Below are positions 43,917 through 52,910 of a stretch of DNA of 64,000 bases, piece after piece. This DNA is from Flavobacterium channae. Its GTDB lineage: Bacteria; Bacteroidota; Bacteroidia; Flavobacteriales; Flavobacteriaceae. The position numbers and the translations under genes are program-made. The notes beneath the pieces are model-generated. The model worked only from the letters and a program-made list of their open reading frames with translations, was not told where the DNA came from and ran no database searches. How positions within the stretch are numbered: position 1 is the stretch's first letter; each line of letters starts with the position of its first letter. The stretch spans positions 744,001 to 808,000 of the forward strand of contig NZ_CP089096.1 of NCBI RefSeq assembly GCF_021172165.1. The letters run 5' to 3'.

Positions 43917-43940
43917 TATTTTCACTTTTTAATTCCTTGA

Positions 43941-44771
43941 ATGAAATTATCTGTAATCATCACTACTTACAATTCTGAAGAATGGCTTCAAAAAGTGCTT
44001 ACTGGATACAGTGTCCAAACCGAGCAAGATTTTGAAGTTGTTATTGCTGATGATGGTTCTACCGAAAAAACAAAAGCAGTAATCGAATCTTTTCAAAGTC
44101 AATTTAAGTTTCCAATTGTTCATGTTTGGCAAGAAGATAATGGTTTTCAGAAATGTAAAATCCTAAATAAAGCCATTTTAAAAGCAAATTCAGATTACTT
44201 ACTTTTTACTGATGGCGATTGTATTCCACGAAAAGATTTTGTTGTCCAACATTTAAAACACCAAGAAGAAGGTTATTTTCTGTCTGGAGGTTATTTTAAA
44301 TTACCAATGGAAACGTCTCGAAAAATTTCATTAGAAAATATCCAAAAGCAAGACTGTTTTTCAGTTTCGTGGTTGATAAAAAATGGTGTTTCTAAAACGT
44401 TTAAATTATCAAAACTTACCAAAATCTCGATTTTTGCTAGTTTCATGAATTGGTTAACCCCAACAAAGCGAACTTTCAATGGTCACAATACTTCTTGCTT
44501 TAAAAGAGATTTGTTGGCCGTGAATGGTTTTAATGAAATCATGCAATACGGTGGTTTAGACCGAGAATTAGGAGAACGTTTATTTAATTATGGTATTCTT
44601 TCAAAGCAAATTAGATACAGTGCCGTTTGTTTGCATTTAGATCATGCACGTGCTTATTTCAATCAAGAAGAGTGGAATAAGAATTTAGCATTAAGAGCGT
44701 ATAACATTAAAAATAATATTACTTGGATTTCAACAGGTATTATAAAAGATGCGAATCTAAAAAAGGAGTAA
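43941..44771 (+). CDS. Glycosyltransferase family 2 protein (GT-A type)
   Basis: 276-aa GT2 enzyme. It starts MKLSVIITTYNSEEWLQKVL, with ADDGSTEKT (about residues 36-44), the catalytic TDGDCIPRKDF (about 91-101), and the NGHNTSCFKRDLLAVNGFNEIMQYGGLDRELGERL acceptor region near residue 178. Galactosyl- or glucosyltransferases of LPS cores have this plan. Its 3' end overlaps the convergent GT9 gene by 32 bp (44740-44771). This shows compact packing but may also reflect read-through. Confidence 0.88.
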   Translation: MKLSVIITTYNSEEWLQKVLTGYSVQTEQDFEVVIADDGSTEKTKAVIESFQSQFKFPIVHVWQEDNGFQKCKILNKAILKANSDYLLFTDGDCIPRKDFVVQHLKHQEEGYFLSGGYFKLPMETSRKISLENIQKQDCFSVSWLIKNGVSKTFKLSKLTKISIFASFMNWLTPTKRTFNGHNTSCFKRDLLAVNGFNEIMQYGGLDRELGERLFNYGILSKQIRYSAVCLHLDHARAYFNQEEWNKNLALRAYNIKNNITWISTGIIKDANLKKE

Positions 44772-45807
44772 TTTTTTCAATTACAAATCTTGGTTCTAAT
44801 TTTTCGTAAAGCTGTATAGCGTTTTCTTTTAATTCTTTTTCAGTTTTACTATTAATTAAATTCGGGGTAATATCATTCAAATGAATTGATAAATGTTTTT
44901 TTCCATCTTCAAAAGTAGCCCATATTTTTTTCTCTATCCAAGGCGAAAATATAATAAAAGAAGGTTTGTTAAGTGCTTTTGCTAAATTTATAGCACCTCC
45001 ATCATTACCAATAATTAGATCACAATTATTCATAATAGCAATATATTCTCTTAAATTTGAACCTAATAAGTCAAAGTAAATTTTTTGTTGAGTACTTTTT
45101 TTACAAGTATTAAAAACAATTTTAGCTTCTTCAAGTTGTTTCGGAAAATAATTAAATAGAATGTTAACGTTATACGTATCAGAAATAAAATCTATAATTT
45201 CTGTCATATATTGTAGTGGATAAGTTTTGAGTTTTTCGCTTCCTAATAAACTTATCATTACTGTTTTTTTGGATTTATTTACTTTGTGATTTTCAAATAT
45301 TTTATCGGCAAAATCTTTTTCAGACTTATCCAGAAATAATTTGGGTTGACCATCAAGTTCAAAATTCAAATTCAAAGGAGTTAACAAAGAAAGTCTTCTT
45401 TCAATTGCTAAACCTAAATTAGTTGAAGGATTTTCGGCATATGGAATGTTGTCATCGTATAAAAATGTGCGGCCAATTTTTTTATATGAAATTTTTCTCT
45501 TACCTCCACAAAGCAATACAATTATCCAACTTTGTAATTTAGAATAAGCATCAATAACTAAATCGTATTTGTTTTTTCTTAGTCCTAAAGCAAATTTTAT
45601 AAGTTCGTAAGTGCTATTTTGATGTTTTTTTTCAAAGATGATTAATGAATCAATATTAGGATTTCCTTTTAAAACATCAACTGTGTTATCATTAACTAAA
45701 TAATCAATTTGTGCATTTGGATATGCTTTTTTTAAATTGTTGCAAATGATGCTACTAATCAAAACATCGCCAATCATTTTATGTTGAATAACCAAAATCC
45801 TATTCAT
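44740..45807 (-). CDS. Glycosyltransferase family 9 (heptosyltransferase-like)
   Basis: 355-aa GT9 family protein starting MNRILVIQHKMIGDVLISSIICNNLKKAYP, the family N-terminus. The region VMISLLGSEKLKTYPLQYMTEIIDFI is near residue 187 and the donor-binding NCDLIIGNDGGAINLAKALNKPSF is near residue 258. GT9 enzymes add heptose or other sugars to LPS inner core or to surface glycans. It follows the LTA-synthase-type gene by 11 bp. Its stop region overlaps the convergent GT2 gene. Confidence 0.87.
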   Translation of the reverse strand: MNRILVIQHKMIGDVLISSIICNNLKKAYPNAQIDYLVNDNTVDVLKGNPNIDSLIIFEKKHQNSTYELIKFALGLRKNKYDLVIDAYSKLQSWIIVLLCGGKRKISYKKIGRTFLYDDNIPYAENPSTNLGLAIERRLSLLTPLNLNFELDGQPKLFLDKSEKDFADKIFENHKVNKSKKTVMISLLGSEKLKTYPLQYMTEIIDFISDTYNVNILFNYFPKQLEEAKIVFNTCKKSTQQKIYFDLLGSNLREYIAIMNNCDLIIGNDGGAINLAKALNKPSFIIFSPWIEKKIWATFEDGKKHLSIHLNDITPNLINSKTEKELKENAIQLYEKLEPRFVIEKITPFLDSHLL

Positions 45808-45818
45808 TACAAATTGTT

Positions 45819-47690
45819 TTATTTTGTCAAAGTTAATTTATTTCCAATCATTCGCTCGTTAAACGATTGAATATACGCTTTTATAAACGTTTCCATTTCG
45901 GTTGCTTTTGCTTTTTCGGTTTTGATTAAATTGGTTTTTAACAATTCATCTTTCTTGAAATTATACAATCCTAACGATTTTTTTCCGTCAAAAGCAAGAT
46001 AATAATCGCCCGAAACATAATGATAAATGTTATCTAAATAATACACCACAAAATCTTTTTCAGATTGATACGATTTTCCGTAGGTAATCATTTTGCTATC
46101 GATATTCAAATAATCAATTATCGAAGGCATAATATCTATTTGTTGTAAATTCTTTTGATTTTTTCCAACCATTGAAGGATTTGAAGGGTCGAAGAATAAT
46201 ATTGGTACTCTAAATTTCCCAACATTAGTTTTAAATTTTTTCTCTGTTGGTTCAGAAGAAGTATGATCTGCAGTTATAACAAATAATGTGTTTTTGTACC
46301 AATCTTCTTTTGATGCTGTTTCAAAAAAACGTTTTAATGCAAAATCTGAATATGCTATACTTTCCTGAATTTTAGTAGTTCCTTTTGGAAATTTTCCTTT
46401 GTATTTTTCTGGAATTATATAAGGATTGTGTGATGATATTGTGAAAATTGAAGTAAAAAAAGGTTGTTTAAATTCACTCATTTTTTCTGAAAAATATTGC
46501 ATAAATTCTTCATCAAATATTCCCCATCTACCATCAAAAGCTTCTGGGCCAACATATTCGTTTTTACCAAAATAATTATCAAAACCAGCTACTTTACAAT
46601 ATTGATCAAAATTCTGGCTTCCGTTAAAAGCGCCATGAAAAAAAGCGGTTTGATATCCATTATCTTTTAAAATTTTTGGTAAACCGTAAACTTCATTTAT
46701 AGAATAACTAGAAGTAATCAAAGAATTATTCATTAGACTTGGAATGCTTGAAAGAGTAGAAGGAACAGCGTCAATAGATAGTTTTCCATTGGCAAATCCG
46801 TTTTCAAAGAACAATGATTTCTCAATTAATTCATCTAAGAATGGAGTTTGTCCTCGTTGAATATTTTCTCTTCCAAAACTTTCTAAAATAATGATTACTA
46901 CATTTTTTTTGTTTGCATTTTCTGAAGTTTTAAATTCAGTTATAGGATTAAAAATAGCGTTCAGTTCACTTTCAGAATAATATTTTGGAGATTCTAAAGT
47001 TTCTTTTTTACCTAATGTTTTTAAGATACAAAATGGTGTGTTTAAAACAATTGCTGATTGATTGATTGAGCCATAATTTACAGCACTAACAATGCTAATG
47101 GGTTTTTTTTGAAATCCGCCACGACCTAATAATAAGACGAATCCCATTAAAATTAAGAAAGCTACAGATTGTTTTGCAATTAATGTCCAATTAGAACTTT
47201 GTTCTGTTTTTATTTTAAAACTTGGAATTAATTTCCAAAAGGAAAAACCAAAAACAACTGCCAAAAGTGGTAGGTACCAAAATTCAATTAAAAACGAAAA
47301 AATCAAACCACCAATTTCATTTTCCATTCCGCTTGCAGTAATCATTCCAAAAGTACTTCTTCTACCTGTAAATTTGTAGTATTCAAAATCGACAAAATTG
47401 GTTAAAATGAATACGAAGTTAATAATGAAAAAAGATATTTTTAGTACTTTTTGATAGCCTGATTTGTATTTAAAATTACCTGGAATAAAGTGAAATAGTG
47501 CAAAAATTAAATTGATAAATGCTATTGCTGATAAATCAAAAAGAATTCCTCCAAAGAAACTTTTAGTGGCTACATTTTCAAATGCATTTTTATTAAAAAA
47601 ATAGAATAATAAACGACAAATTTGATAGAAAAAAAGAACTACTAGAAAACGTTTAAAGAATAATTTTACGCTACTTAAATAATTTGTCAT
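45819..47690 (-). CDS. LTA synthase / sulfatase-family membrane phosphotransferase
   Basis: 623-aa protein with about five N-terminal transmembrane segments (residues 10-190) and a large sulfatase-like extracytoplasmic domain. The metal/nucleophile region NVVIIILESFGRENI (about residues 262-276) has the Glu and Ser/Thr pattern of LtaS-type enzymes. GKLSIDAVPSTLSSIPSL and HNPYIIPEKYKGKF are further family blocks, and FVITADHTSSEP contains metal-binding Asp and His. Gram-negative relatives transfer phosphoglycerol or phosphoethanolamine to glycans or lipid A. A GT9 gene follows, so it probably decorates LPS. Confidence 0.86.
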   Translation of the reverse strand: MTNYLSSVKLFFKRFLVVLFFYQICRLLFYFFNKNAFENVATKSFFGGILFDLSAIAFINLIFALFHFIPGNFKYKSGYQKVLKISFFIINFVFILTNFVDFEYYKFTGRRSTFGMITASGMENEIGGLIFSFLIEFWYLPLLAVVFGFSFWKLIPSFKIKTEQSSNWTLIAKQSVAFLILMGFVLLLGRGGFQKKPISIVSAVNYGSINQSAIVLNTPFCILKTLGKKETLESPKYYSESELNAIFNPITEFKTSENANKKNVVIIILESFGRENIQRGQTPFLDELIEKSLFFENGFANGKLSIDAVPSTLSSIPSLMNNSLITSSYSINEVYGLPKILKDNGYQTAFFHGAFNGSQNFDQYCKVAGFDNYFGKNEYVGPEAFDGRWGIFDEEFMQYFSEKMSEFKQPFFTSIFTISSHNPYIIPEKYKGKFPKGTTKIQESIAYSDFALKRFFETASKEDWYKNTLFVITADHTSSEPTEKKFKTNVGKFRVPILFFDPSNPSMVGKNQKNLQQIDIMPSIIDYLNIDSKMITYGKSYQSEKDFVVYYLDNIYHYVSGDYYLAFDGKKSLGLYNFKKDELLKTNLIKTEKAKATEMETFIKAYIQSFNERMIGNKLTLTK

Positions 47691-47771
47691 AAATGCTAAT
47701 TTTTAGCAAATTTAACTATTCATGTAAAATTGACAATTTATTTGCCTTTATTTTACTTTTGATTAAAATAA

Positions 47772-47812
47772 AAATTCCAATTCATAACAAACTTTGTTCT
47801 GAATTGGAATTA
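47772..47812 (-). terminator. Intrinsic terminator after dapD
   Basis: Stem AATTCCAATTCA / TGAATTGGAATT with a 15-nt loop, preceded on the plus strand by a TTTTAT tail that forms the T tract on the minus strand. Confidence 0.8.
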
Positions 47813-47838
47813 AGTAATAGTTATTTTTAAGTTCTTTA

Positions 47839-48654
47839 TTATACAGCTACGTTGTATTCTCTTAAAGCGTCATTTAAAGAAGTTTTTAAATCTGTTGAAG
47901 CTTTTCTTTGTCCAATTATGATTGCACAAGGAACTTGATATTCTCCAGCTGGGAATTTCTTAGTGTAACTTCCAGGAATTACTACTGAACGAGCAGGAAC
48001 AACACCTTTATATTCTACAGGTTCATCTCCTGTTACATCAATAATTTTAGTAGATCCAGTTAAACATACATTTGCACCTAAAACCGCTTCTTTTCCTACA
48101 TGAACTCCTTCAACTACAATACATCTTGAACCGATGAATGCGCCATCTTCAATAATAACAGGAGCAGCTTGTAATGGTTCTAAAACACCACCAATTCCAA
48201 CACCACCACTTAAATGAACATGTTTTCCAATTTGTGCACAACTTCCTACTGTAGCCCATGTATCAACCATTGTTCCTTCATCAACATAAGCACCAATGTT
48301 AACATAACTAGGCATCATGATTACTCCAGATGAAATATAAGCACCATATCTTGCAACTGCATTTGGAACTACACGGATTCCTTTTTCAGCATAATTGCGT
48401 TTTAATAACATTTTGTCGTGATATTCAAAAATACCAGATTCCCAAGTTTCCATTTTTTGAATAGGGAAATACATTACAACAGCTTTCTTAACCCATTCAT
48501 TTACTTGCCATCCATTTTCAACTGGTTCAGCAACTCTAAGTTTTCCGTTATCTAATAATTCTATTACTTCTCTAATGGCATTTTGTGTCGCATCTTCCTG
48601 TAATAAAGCTCTATTTTCCCAAGCTTGTTCAATAATATTTTTTAAATTCTCCAT
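47839..48654 (-). CDS. dapD: Tetrahydrodipicolinate N-succinyltransferase
   Basis: Lysine and peptidoglycan diaminopimelate pathway enzyme of 271 aa. It transfers succinyl from succinyl-CoA to tetrahydrodipicolinate. The C-terminal left-handed beta helix of hexapeptide repeats is visible (VMMPSYVNIGAYVDEGTMVDTWATVG, GVGIGGVLEP, AFIGSRCIVVEGVHVGKEAVLGANVCLTGS). The N-terminal helical domain starts MENLKNIIEQAWENRALLQ. Length is normal. A TATATTTG element lies directly upstream at 48669-48676. Confidence 0.96.
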   Translation of the reverse strand: MENLKNIIEQAWENRALLQEDATQNAIREVIELLDNGKLRVAEPVENGWQVNEWVKKAVVMYFPIQKMETWESGIFEYHDKMLLKRNYAEKGIRVVPNAVARYGAYISSGVIMMPSYVNIGAYVDEGTMVDTWATVGSCAQIGKHVHLSGGVGIGGVLEPLQAAPVIIEDGAFIGSRCIVVEGVHVGKEAVLGANVCLTGSTKIIDVTGDEPVEYKGVVPARSVVIPGSYTKKFPAGEYQVPCAIIIGQRKASTDLKTSLNDALREYNVAV

Positions 48655-48668
48655 TGTGTAATTTTTTA

Positions 48669-48676
48669 CAAATATA
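48669..48676 (-). promoter_or_regulatory. Putative -7 element (TATATTTG) for dapD
   Basis: Minus-strand TATATTTG lies 15 nt before the dapD ATG, giving a very short leader. -33 is unclear. Confidence 0.45.
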
Positions 48677-48836
48677 AAACCTAAATCTGCTTTAAATGCA
48701 GAAAATCATATTTTTAAGCTAAAAAAATAATTCTTTATTGAATATTATTTATTAACTACATCGTTTTCATCTGTTTTGATTGATAAATTTTCAGCAAAAA
48801 CTTGAAACTAAAAAATAATTTTTATTAAAATAGCAA

Positions 48837-48844
48837 TATCTTTG
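48837..48844 (+). promoter_or_regulatory. Putative -7 element (TATCTTTG) for mqo
   Basis: TATCTTTG fits the consensus and ends 30 bp before the chosen mqo ATG. It excludes the earlier in-frame start at 48842. Confidence 0.5.
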
Positions 48845-48874
48845 CATTTTCAAATTTTAAAAATACAATTTAAA

Positions 48875-50356
48875 ATGAACGTTAATCCAGACGTTGTTTT
48901 GGTAGGCTCAGGTATAATGAGCGCCACACTTGGAACATTACTTAAACAGTTACAACCTGATATAACAATTGAAATTTTTGAAAAACAAGACACAGCTTCT
49001 ACGGAAAGTTCTGATGCTTGGAATAATGCTGGAACAGGACACTCTTCGTTTTGTGAGCTAAATTATACACCTCAAAAACCAGATGGTTCAGTAGATGTCT
49101 CTAAAGCAATTCATATTGCAGAACAATTTGAAGTTTCAAGACAATTTTGGGCTTACTTAGTTCAACAAAATTTAATTACTTCACCAGAAAATTTTATTAA
49201 AACAATACCGCATTCAAGCTTTGTTTGGGGTGAAGATAATGTGAAGTTTTTAAAGAAACGCTACGAAGGTTTAACTAAAAATATACTTTTCAAAGAAATG
49301 AAGTTTTCAACTTCAGCTGATGAAATTACATCTTGGATGCCACTTGTAATGAAGGGCAGAGACGAAAATGAAAAGGTAGCGGCAACTTTAATGCATAGAG
49401 GTACCGATGTTAATTTTGGTAATTTAACAAGAAGTATGTTTCAATATCTTCAAGTACAAGATGGAGTAGAAATGTATTTTAATCACGAAGTTAAAAAACT
49501 TAAAAAGGAAGAAGACGGTAGATGGTTACTAAAAGTAAAAGATTTAGTAACAGGTGAAAAAAGAAAATTAAGAACCAAATTCGTTTTTATTGGAGCAGGT
49601 GGAGGTTCATTACCATTATTAGAAAAATCAAAAATTTTAGAAGGAAAAGGTTTTGGTGGTTTCCCCGTTTCAGGACAATGGTTACGTTGTGTAAATGAAG
49701 ATGTAATAAAACAACATCATGCAAAAGTTTACGGAAAAGCAGCTGTTGGTGCTCCGCCAATGTCGGTTCCGCATTTAGATACTCGTAAAATCAATAGCAA
49801 AGAAGAATTGTTATTTGGACCTTATGCCGGATTTACAACTAAATTCTTAAAGAAAGGTTCTTATTTTGATTTATTAAAATCAATTAAAACAAGTAATCTT
49901 TGGCCTATGTTGTATGCAGGAGCTCATAATATTCCGCTTACAAAATATTTAATTGAGCAAGTAATGCATTCTCATGAAGAAAGAATGGCCGATTTAAAAC
50001 TGTATTATCCTGATGCAAAATCGGAAGATTGGGTTTTAGAACAAGCAGGGAAACGTGTTCAAATTATAAAGAAAGACAAAGATGGAAAAGGAGTATTACA
50101 ATTTGGAACTGAAATTGTAAGCGCTTCTGATTGTTCAATAGCCGCTTTATTAGGAGCTTCTCCTGGCGCATCAACTGCAGTTTCTATTATGATTGAATTG
50201 TTAGAAAGATGTTTTTGTGAGAAAATGAAGTCGGCTGAATGGCAAGAAAAAATGAAAGTGATAATTCCTTCATACGGAATAAAATTAAATGAAAACGAAG
50301 CAGTTTTTGAGTCGGTAAAAAAGATGACAACGGAAGTTTTACATTTAGAAGAATAG
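48875..50356 (+). CDS. mqo: Malate:quinone oxidoreductase
   Basis: Membrane-associated FAD enzyme of 493 aa that oxidises malate to oxaloacetate and passes electrons to quinone. It starts MNVNPDVVLVGSGIMSATLGTLL (the FAD-binding GxGxxS fold). NAGTGHSSFCELNYTP near residue 46, FIGAGGGSLPLLEKSKI near 232 and the C-terminal SDCSIAALLGASPGASTAV are family signatures. It joins the two aconitases in TCA metabolism and is independent of NAD malate dehydrogenase. It stands alone with its own promoter. A -7 element for the next gene follows at 50377-50384. Confidence 0.95.
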   Translation: MNVNPDVVLVGSGIMSATLGTLLKQLQPDITIEIFEKQDTASTESSDAWNNAGTGHSSFCELNYTPQKPDGSVDVSKAIHIAEQFEVSRQFWAYLVQQNLITSPENFIKTIPHSSFVWGEDNVKFLKKRYEGLTKNILFKEMKFSTSADEITSWMPLVMKGRDENEKVAATLMHRGTDVNFGNLTRSMFQYLQVQDGVEMYFNHEVKKLKKEEDGRWLLKVKDLVTGEKRKLRTKFVFIGAGGGSLPLLEKSKILEGKGFGGFPVSGQWLRCVNEDVIKQHHAKVYGKAAVGAPPMSVPHLDTRKINSKEELLFGPYAGFTTKFLKKGSYFDLLKSIKTSNLWPMLYAGAHNIPLTKYLIEQVMHSHEERMADLKLYYPDAKSEDWVLEQAGKRVQIIKKDKDGKGVLQFGTEIVSASDCSIAALLGASPGASTAVSIMIELLERCFCEKMKSAEWQEKMKVIIPSYGIKLNENEAVFESVKKMTTEVLHLEE

Positions 50357-50376
50357 TTTTATTATTTAGAAGACCT

Positions 50377-50384
50377 TATATTTG
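50377..50384 (+). promoter_or_regulatory. Putative -7 element (TATATTTG) for ruvX
   Basis: Exact TAnnTTTG match ending 16 bp before the ruvX ATG. Confidence 0.55.
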
Positions 50385-50400
50385 CTTAAAATAGTATTAA

Positions 50401-50811
50401 ATGCGAATTTTAGCAATAGATTACGGTATTAAAAGAACAGGAATTGCGGTTTCAGATGAAATGCAGATGATAGCTTTTGGCTTAACTACTGTTGCATCTG
50501 AAACGGCAATTTCTTTTTTAAAAGATTATTTTAGTAAAGAAAAAGTAGAGAAAGTAATTTTGGGTGAACCTAAGCAAATGGATGGAACACCATCACAAAG
50601 TGCAGAAATCATTAATAAATTTCTTGAAAAATTTAAAAGTAATTTTCCTAATATGCCTGTTGAACGAATTGATGAACGTTTTACCTCAAAAATGGCTTTT
50701 CAAACCATGATTGATAGCGGTTTAAAAAAGAAACAACGTCAAAATAAAGCTTTGGTAGACGAAATTGCCGCAACAATTATGCTTCAAGATTATTTACATT
50801 ATAAAAAATAG
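50401..50811 (+). CDS. ruvX: Holliday junction resolvase-like nuclease RuvX/YqgF
   Basis: 136-aa RNase H-fold protein of the YqgF family. The N-terminal strand ILAIDYGIKRTGIAVSD carries the catalytic Asp7-type residue. KVILGEPKQMDGTPSQ and VERIDERFTSKMA are the further acidic motifs, and ALVDEIAATIMLQDYL ends the fold. The family acts as a resolvase or in pre-16S rRNA 5'-end processing, and the bacterial role most supported is rRNA processing. It starts MRILAIDYG. The promoter element of def overlaps its final codons. Confidence 0.93.
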   Translation: MRILAIDYGIKRTGIAVSDEMQMIAFGLTTVASETAISFLKDYFSKEKVEKVILGEPKQMDGTPSQSAEIINKFLEKFKSNFPNMPVERIDERFTSKMAFQTMIDSGLKKKQRQNKALVDEIAATIMLQDYLHYKK

Positions 50812-50819
50812 TACTTTTG
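50812..50819 (+). promoter_or_regulatory. Putative -7 element (TACTTTTG) for def
   Basis: TACTTTTG begins one base after the ruvX stop codon and lies 48 bp before the def ATG. Confidence 0.45.
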
Positions 50820-50866
50820 CACTCGGAATTTAGAATTCAGAAGTTAGAAAATAGAAATTACAGATT

Positions 50867-51454
50867 ATGATTTTACCAATATACGGATACGGAGAACCAG
50901 TTTTACGTAAAGTAGGAGAGGACATTACACCAGAATATCCGAATCTTAAAGAAACAATTGCTAATATGTACGATACTATGTATCATGCACACGGTGTTGG
51001 TTTGGCAGCACCTCAAGTAGGAATGCCTATTCGTTTGTTTGTTATCGATACAGAACCATTTGCTGACAGCGATGAGGTTTCTAAAGAAGAAGCGGTTTTA
51101 TTAAAAGACTTTAAAAAAACGTTCATTAATGCAAAAATCACGAAAGAAGAAGGTGATCTTTGGGGATTTAATGAAGGTTGTTTGAGTATTCCAGATGTTC
51201 GTGAAGATGTATTTCGTCATGAAACCATTACAATTGAGTACATGGACGAAGACTTCAATAAAAAGACGGAAGTTTACGACGGTTTAATTGCTCGCGTTAT
51301 CCAACACGAATACGATCATATTGAAGGAATCTTATTTACAGACCATCTTTCTATGTTGAAAAAGAAGTTAATCGGGAAAAAATTGCAAAACATTATGGAT
51401 GGAAAAGCAAGACCTGATTACAAAATGAAATATGTAAACAAAAAAGGACGTTAA
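50867..51454 (+). CDS. def: Peptide deformylase
   Basis: Metalloprotease of 195 aa that removes the formyl group from the first Met of new proteins. Motif 1 is GVGLAAPQVG (about residues 45-54), motif 2 is EGCLSIP (about 104-110) with the metal-ligand Cys, and motif 3 is QHEYDHIEG (about 145-153). Here Tyr replaces the usual Ile or Phe of HExDH, a conservative change. Length is typical of type I deformylases. A spacer of about 114 bp with CAGTATTCAGTGTTCAG repeats precedes the next gene. Confidence 0.96.
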   Translation: MILPIYGYGEPVLRKVGEDITPEYPNLKETIANMYDTMYHAHGVGLAAPQVGMPIRLFVIDTEPFADSDEVSKEEAVLLKDFKKTFINAKITKEEGDLWGFNEGCLSIPDVREDVFRHETITIEYMDEDFNKKTEVYDGLIARVIQHEYDHIEGILFTDHLSMLKKKLIGKKLQNIMDGKARPDYKMKYVNKKGR

Positions 51455-51530
51455 TTACAGTATTCAGTGTTCAGTTTTTAGTATTCAGTTTTTTTTAAAC
51501 TTTTTACTTTTTACGTTTCACTTTTTACTT
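51455..51530. repeat. Short-repeat spacer between def and the DUF5606 gene
   Basis: Contains CAGTATTCAGTGTTCAGT and then TTTTTACTTTTTACGTTTC runs, the same words as at 33306-33386 and 52911-52945. Confidence 0.55.
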
Positions 51531-51538
51531 TAAAATAA

Positions 51539-51546
51539 TATATTTG
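51539..51546 (+). promoter_or_regulatory. Putative -7 element (TATATTTG) for the DUF5606 gene
   Basis: TATATTTG ends 22 bp before the ATG at 51569. It follows the def-side repeat spacer. Confidence 0.5.
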
Positions 51547-51568
51547 CCAACCTTAATAAGTAAGAAAC

Positions 51569-52003
51569 ATGAGCATTCAAAAAATATTAGCTATTTCTGG
51601 GAAACCAGGTTTATACGAATTAAAAATTCAAACGCGTACAGGATTTGTTGCTGAATCTTTATTAGACGGAAAAAAAATAACGGTAGGATTAAGAGCAAAC
51701 GTAAGTTTGTTGTCTGAAATTGCGGTTTACACGTATTCTGAAGAAGTACGTTTAGCAGAAGTTTTCAAATCTATTGCTACAAAAGAAAACGATGGTTTAG
51801 CAATGTCTCACAAAGAAGATGATGCTAAATTAAAAGCTTACTTTAGAGAAATTTTACCAGAATTTGACGAAGACAGAGTATATACTTCTGACATCAAAAA
51901 AATATTAAACTGGTACAATTTATTACAACCTAAAGGTTTTGTTTCTGTAGAAGCATTATCTAAAGAAATCAAACAAGAAGAGGAAACTCCAGCTGCTGAA
52001 TAA
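51569..52003 (+). CDS. DUF5606 family protein
   Basis: 144-aa protein of the DUF5606 family, which I know mainly from Bacteroidota. It starts MSIQKILAISGKPGLYELK and contains the family strand pattern TRTGFVAESLLDGKKITVGL. A C-terminal helical region (DDAKLKAYFREILPEFDEDRVY) follows, then an acidic tail ending EETPAAE. The function is not known. There is no signal peptide. The next gene, mazG, starts 133 bp downstream after a repeat-containing gap. Confidence 0.88.
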   Translation: MSIQKILAISGKPGLYELKIQTRTGFVAESLLDGKKITVGLRANVSLLSEIAVYTYSEEVRLAEVFKSIATKENDGLAMSHKEDDAKLKAYFREILPEFDEDRVYTSDIKKILNWYNLLQPKGFVSVEALSKEIKQEEETPAAE

Positions 52004-52022
52004 GTAGTTGAAAATTATACTT

Positions 52023-52055
52023 TAAAATCCTGCGTTTTCCACGTGGGATTTTTTA
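52023..52055 (+). terminator. Probable intrinsic terminator after the DUF5606 gene
   Basis: Stem starting AAAATCC / GGATTTT with two G-T wobble pairs and a CG extension, then a T run. Confidence 0.6.
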
Positions 52056-52068
52056 TTTTTACAACTAC

Positions 52069-52098
52069 TTTGTCATGCTGAATTCATTTCAGCATCTC
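52069..52098 (+). repeat. Dispersed TTTGTCATGCTGA repeat, copy before mazG
   Basis: TTTGTCATGCTGAATTCATT followed by CAGCATCTC. The same word family occurs at 52951, 53040, 53088 and, in reverse orientation, at 56504 and 56643. Confidence 0.7.
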
Positions 52099-52136
52099 AG
52101 TTAAGCAATTCAACATTTAAACAATTCAACTTCAAC

Positions 52137-52910
52137 ATGAACACACGCCAACAACAACTAGAAGCTTTTAATCGTTTACTGGATATTATGGACGATTTGC
52201 GCGAAAAATGTCCGTGGGATAAAAAGCAAACGCTCGAAAGTCTACGTCATTTGACGATTGAAGAAACCTATGAATTAGGCGACGCCATTTTAGATAACGA
52301 TTTGCAGGAAATCAAAAAAGAGTTGGGCGATTTGTTATTACACATTGTTTTTTATGCCAAAATTGGTAGCGAAACCAATGATTTTGATATTGCCGATGTT
52401 GCCAATTCGATTTGTGATAAATTAATTGATCGTCATCCGCATATTTATGGCGATGTGGTAGTGGCAAACGAAGAGGAAGTAAAGCAAAACTGGGAAAAAC
52501 TAAAACTGAAAGAAGGCAAAAAATCGGTGTTAGAAGGTGTGCCAAAAAGTTTACCGGCGTTAGTAAAAGCAAGTCGCATTCAAGATAAGGTAAAAGGTGT
52601 TGGATTTGATTGGGAAGAACCGCATCAAGTGTGGGACAAAGTACAAGAAGAGCTAAACGAACTTCAAGTTGAGGTTAAAGCCGGCAACCAAGATAAAATA
52701 GAAGCCGAATTTGGCGACGTTTTATTCTCCATGATAAATTACGCAAGATTCTTAAAAGTAAACCCAGAAGACGCTTTAGAACGCACTAATAAAAAATTCA
52801 TCAAACGTTTCCAATATTTAGAAAGCAAAGCCACCGAATTAGGCAAACCTTTAATGGATATGACTTTGGCGGAAATGGATGTTTTTTGGGAAGAAGCGAA
52901 GAAGTTGTAG
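52137..52910 (+). CDS. mazG: Nucleoside triphosphate pyrophosphohydrolase MazG
   Basis: 257-aa house-cleaning pyrophosphatase that hydrolyses (deoxy)nucleoside triphosphates to monophosphates. The block CPWDKKQTLESLRHLTIEETYEL is near residue 22, with the metal-binding EExYEL motif. A second EELNELQVEVKAGNQDKIEAEFGD near residue 168 shows the duplicated MazG fold. Length is normal for the long MazG form. It lies after a spacer holding one TTTGTCATGCTGA repeat and before the repeat region 52911-53337. Confidence 0.95.
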   Translation: MNTRQQQLEAFNRLLDIMDDLREKCPWDKKQTLESLRHLTIEETYELGDAILDNDLQEIKKELGDLLLHIVFYAKIGSETNDFDIADVANSICDKLIDRHPHIYGDVVVANEEEVKQNWEKLKLKEGKKSVLEGVPKSLPALVKASRIQDKVKGVGFDWEEPHQVWDKVQEELNELQVEVKAGNQDKIEAEFGDVLFSMINYARFLKVNPEDALERTNKKFIKRFQYLESKATELGKPLMDMTLAEMDVFWEEAKKL

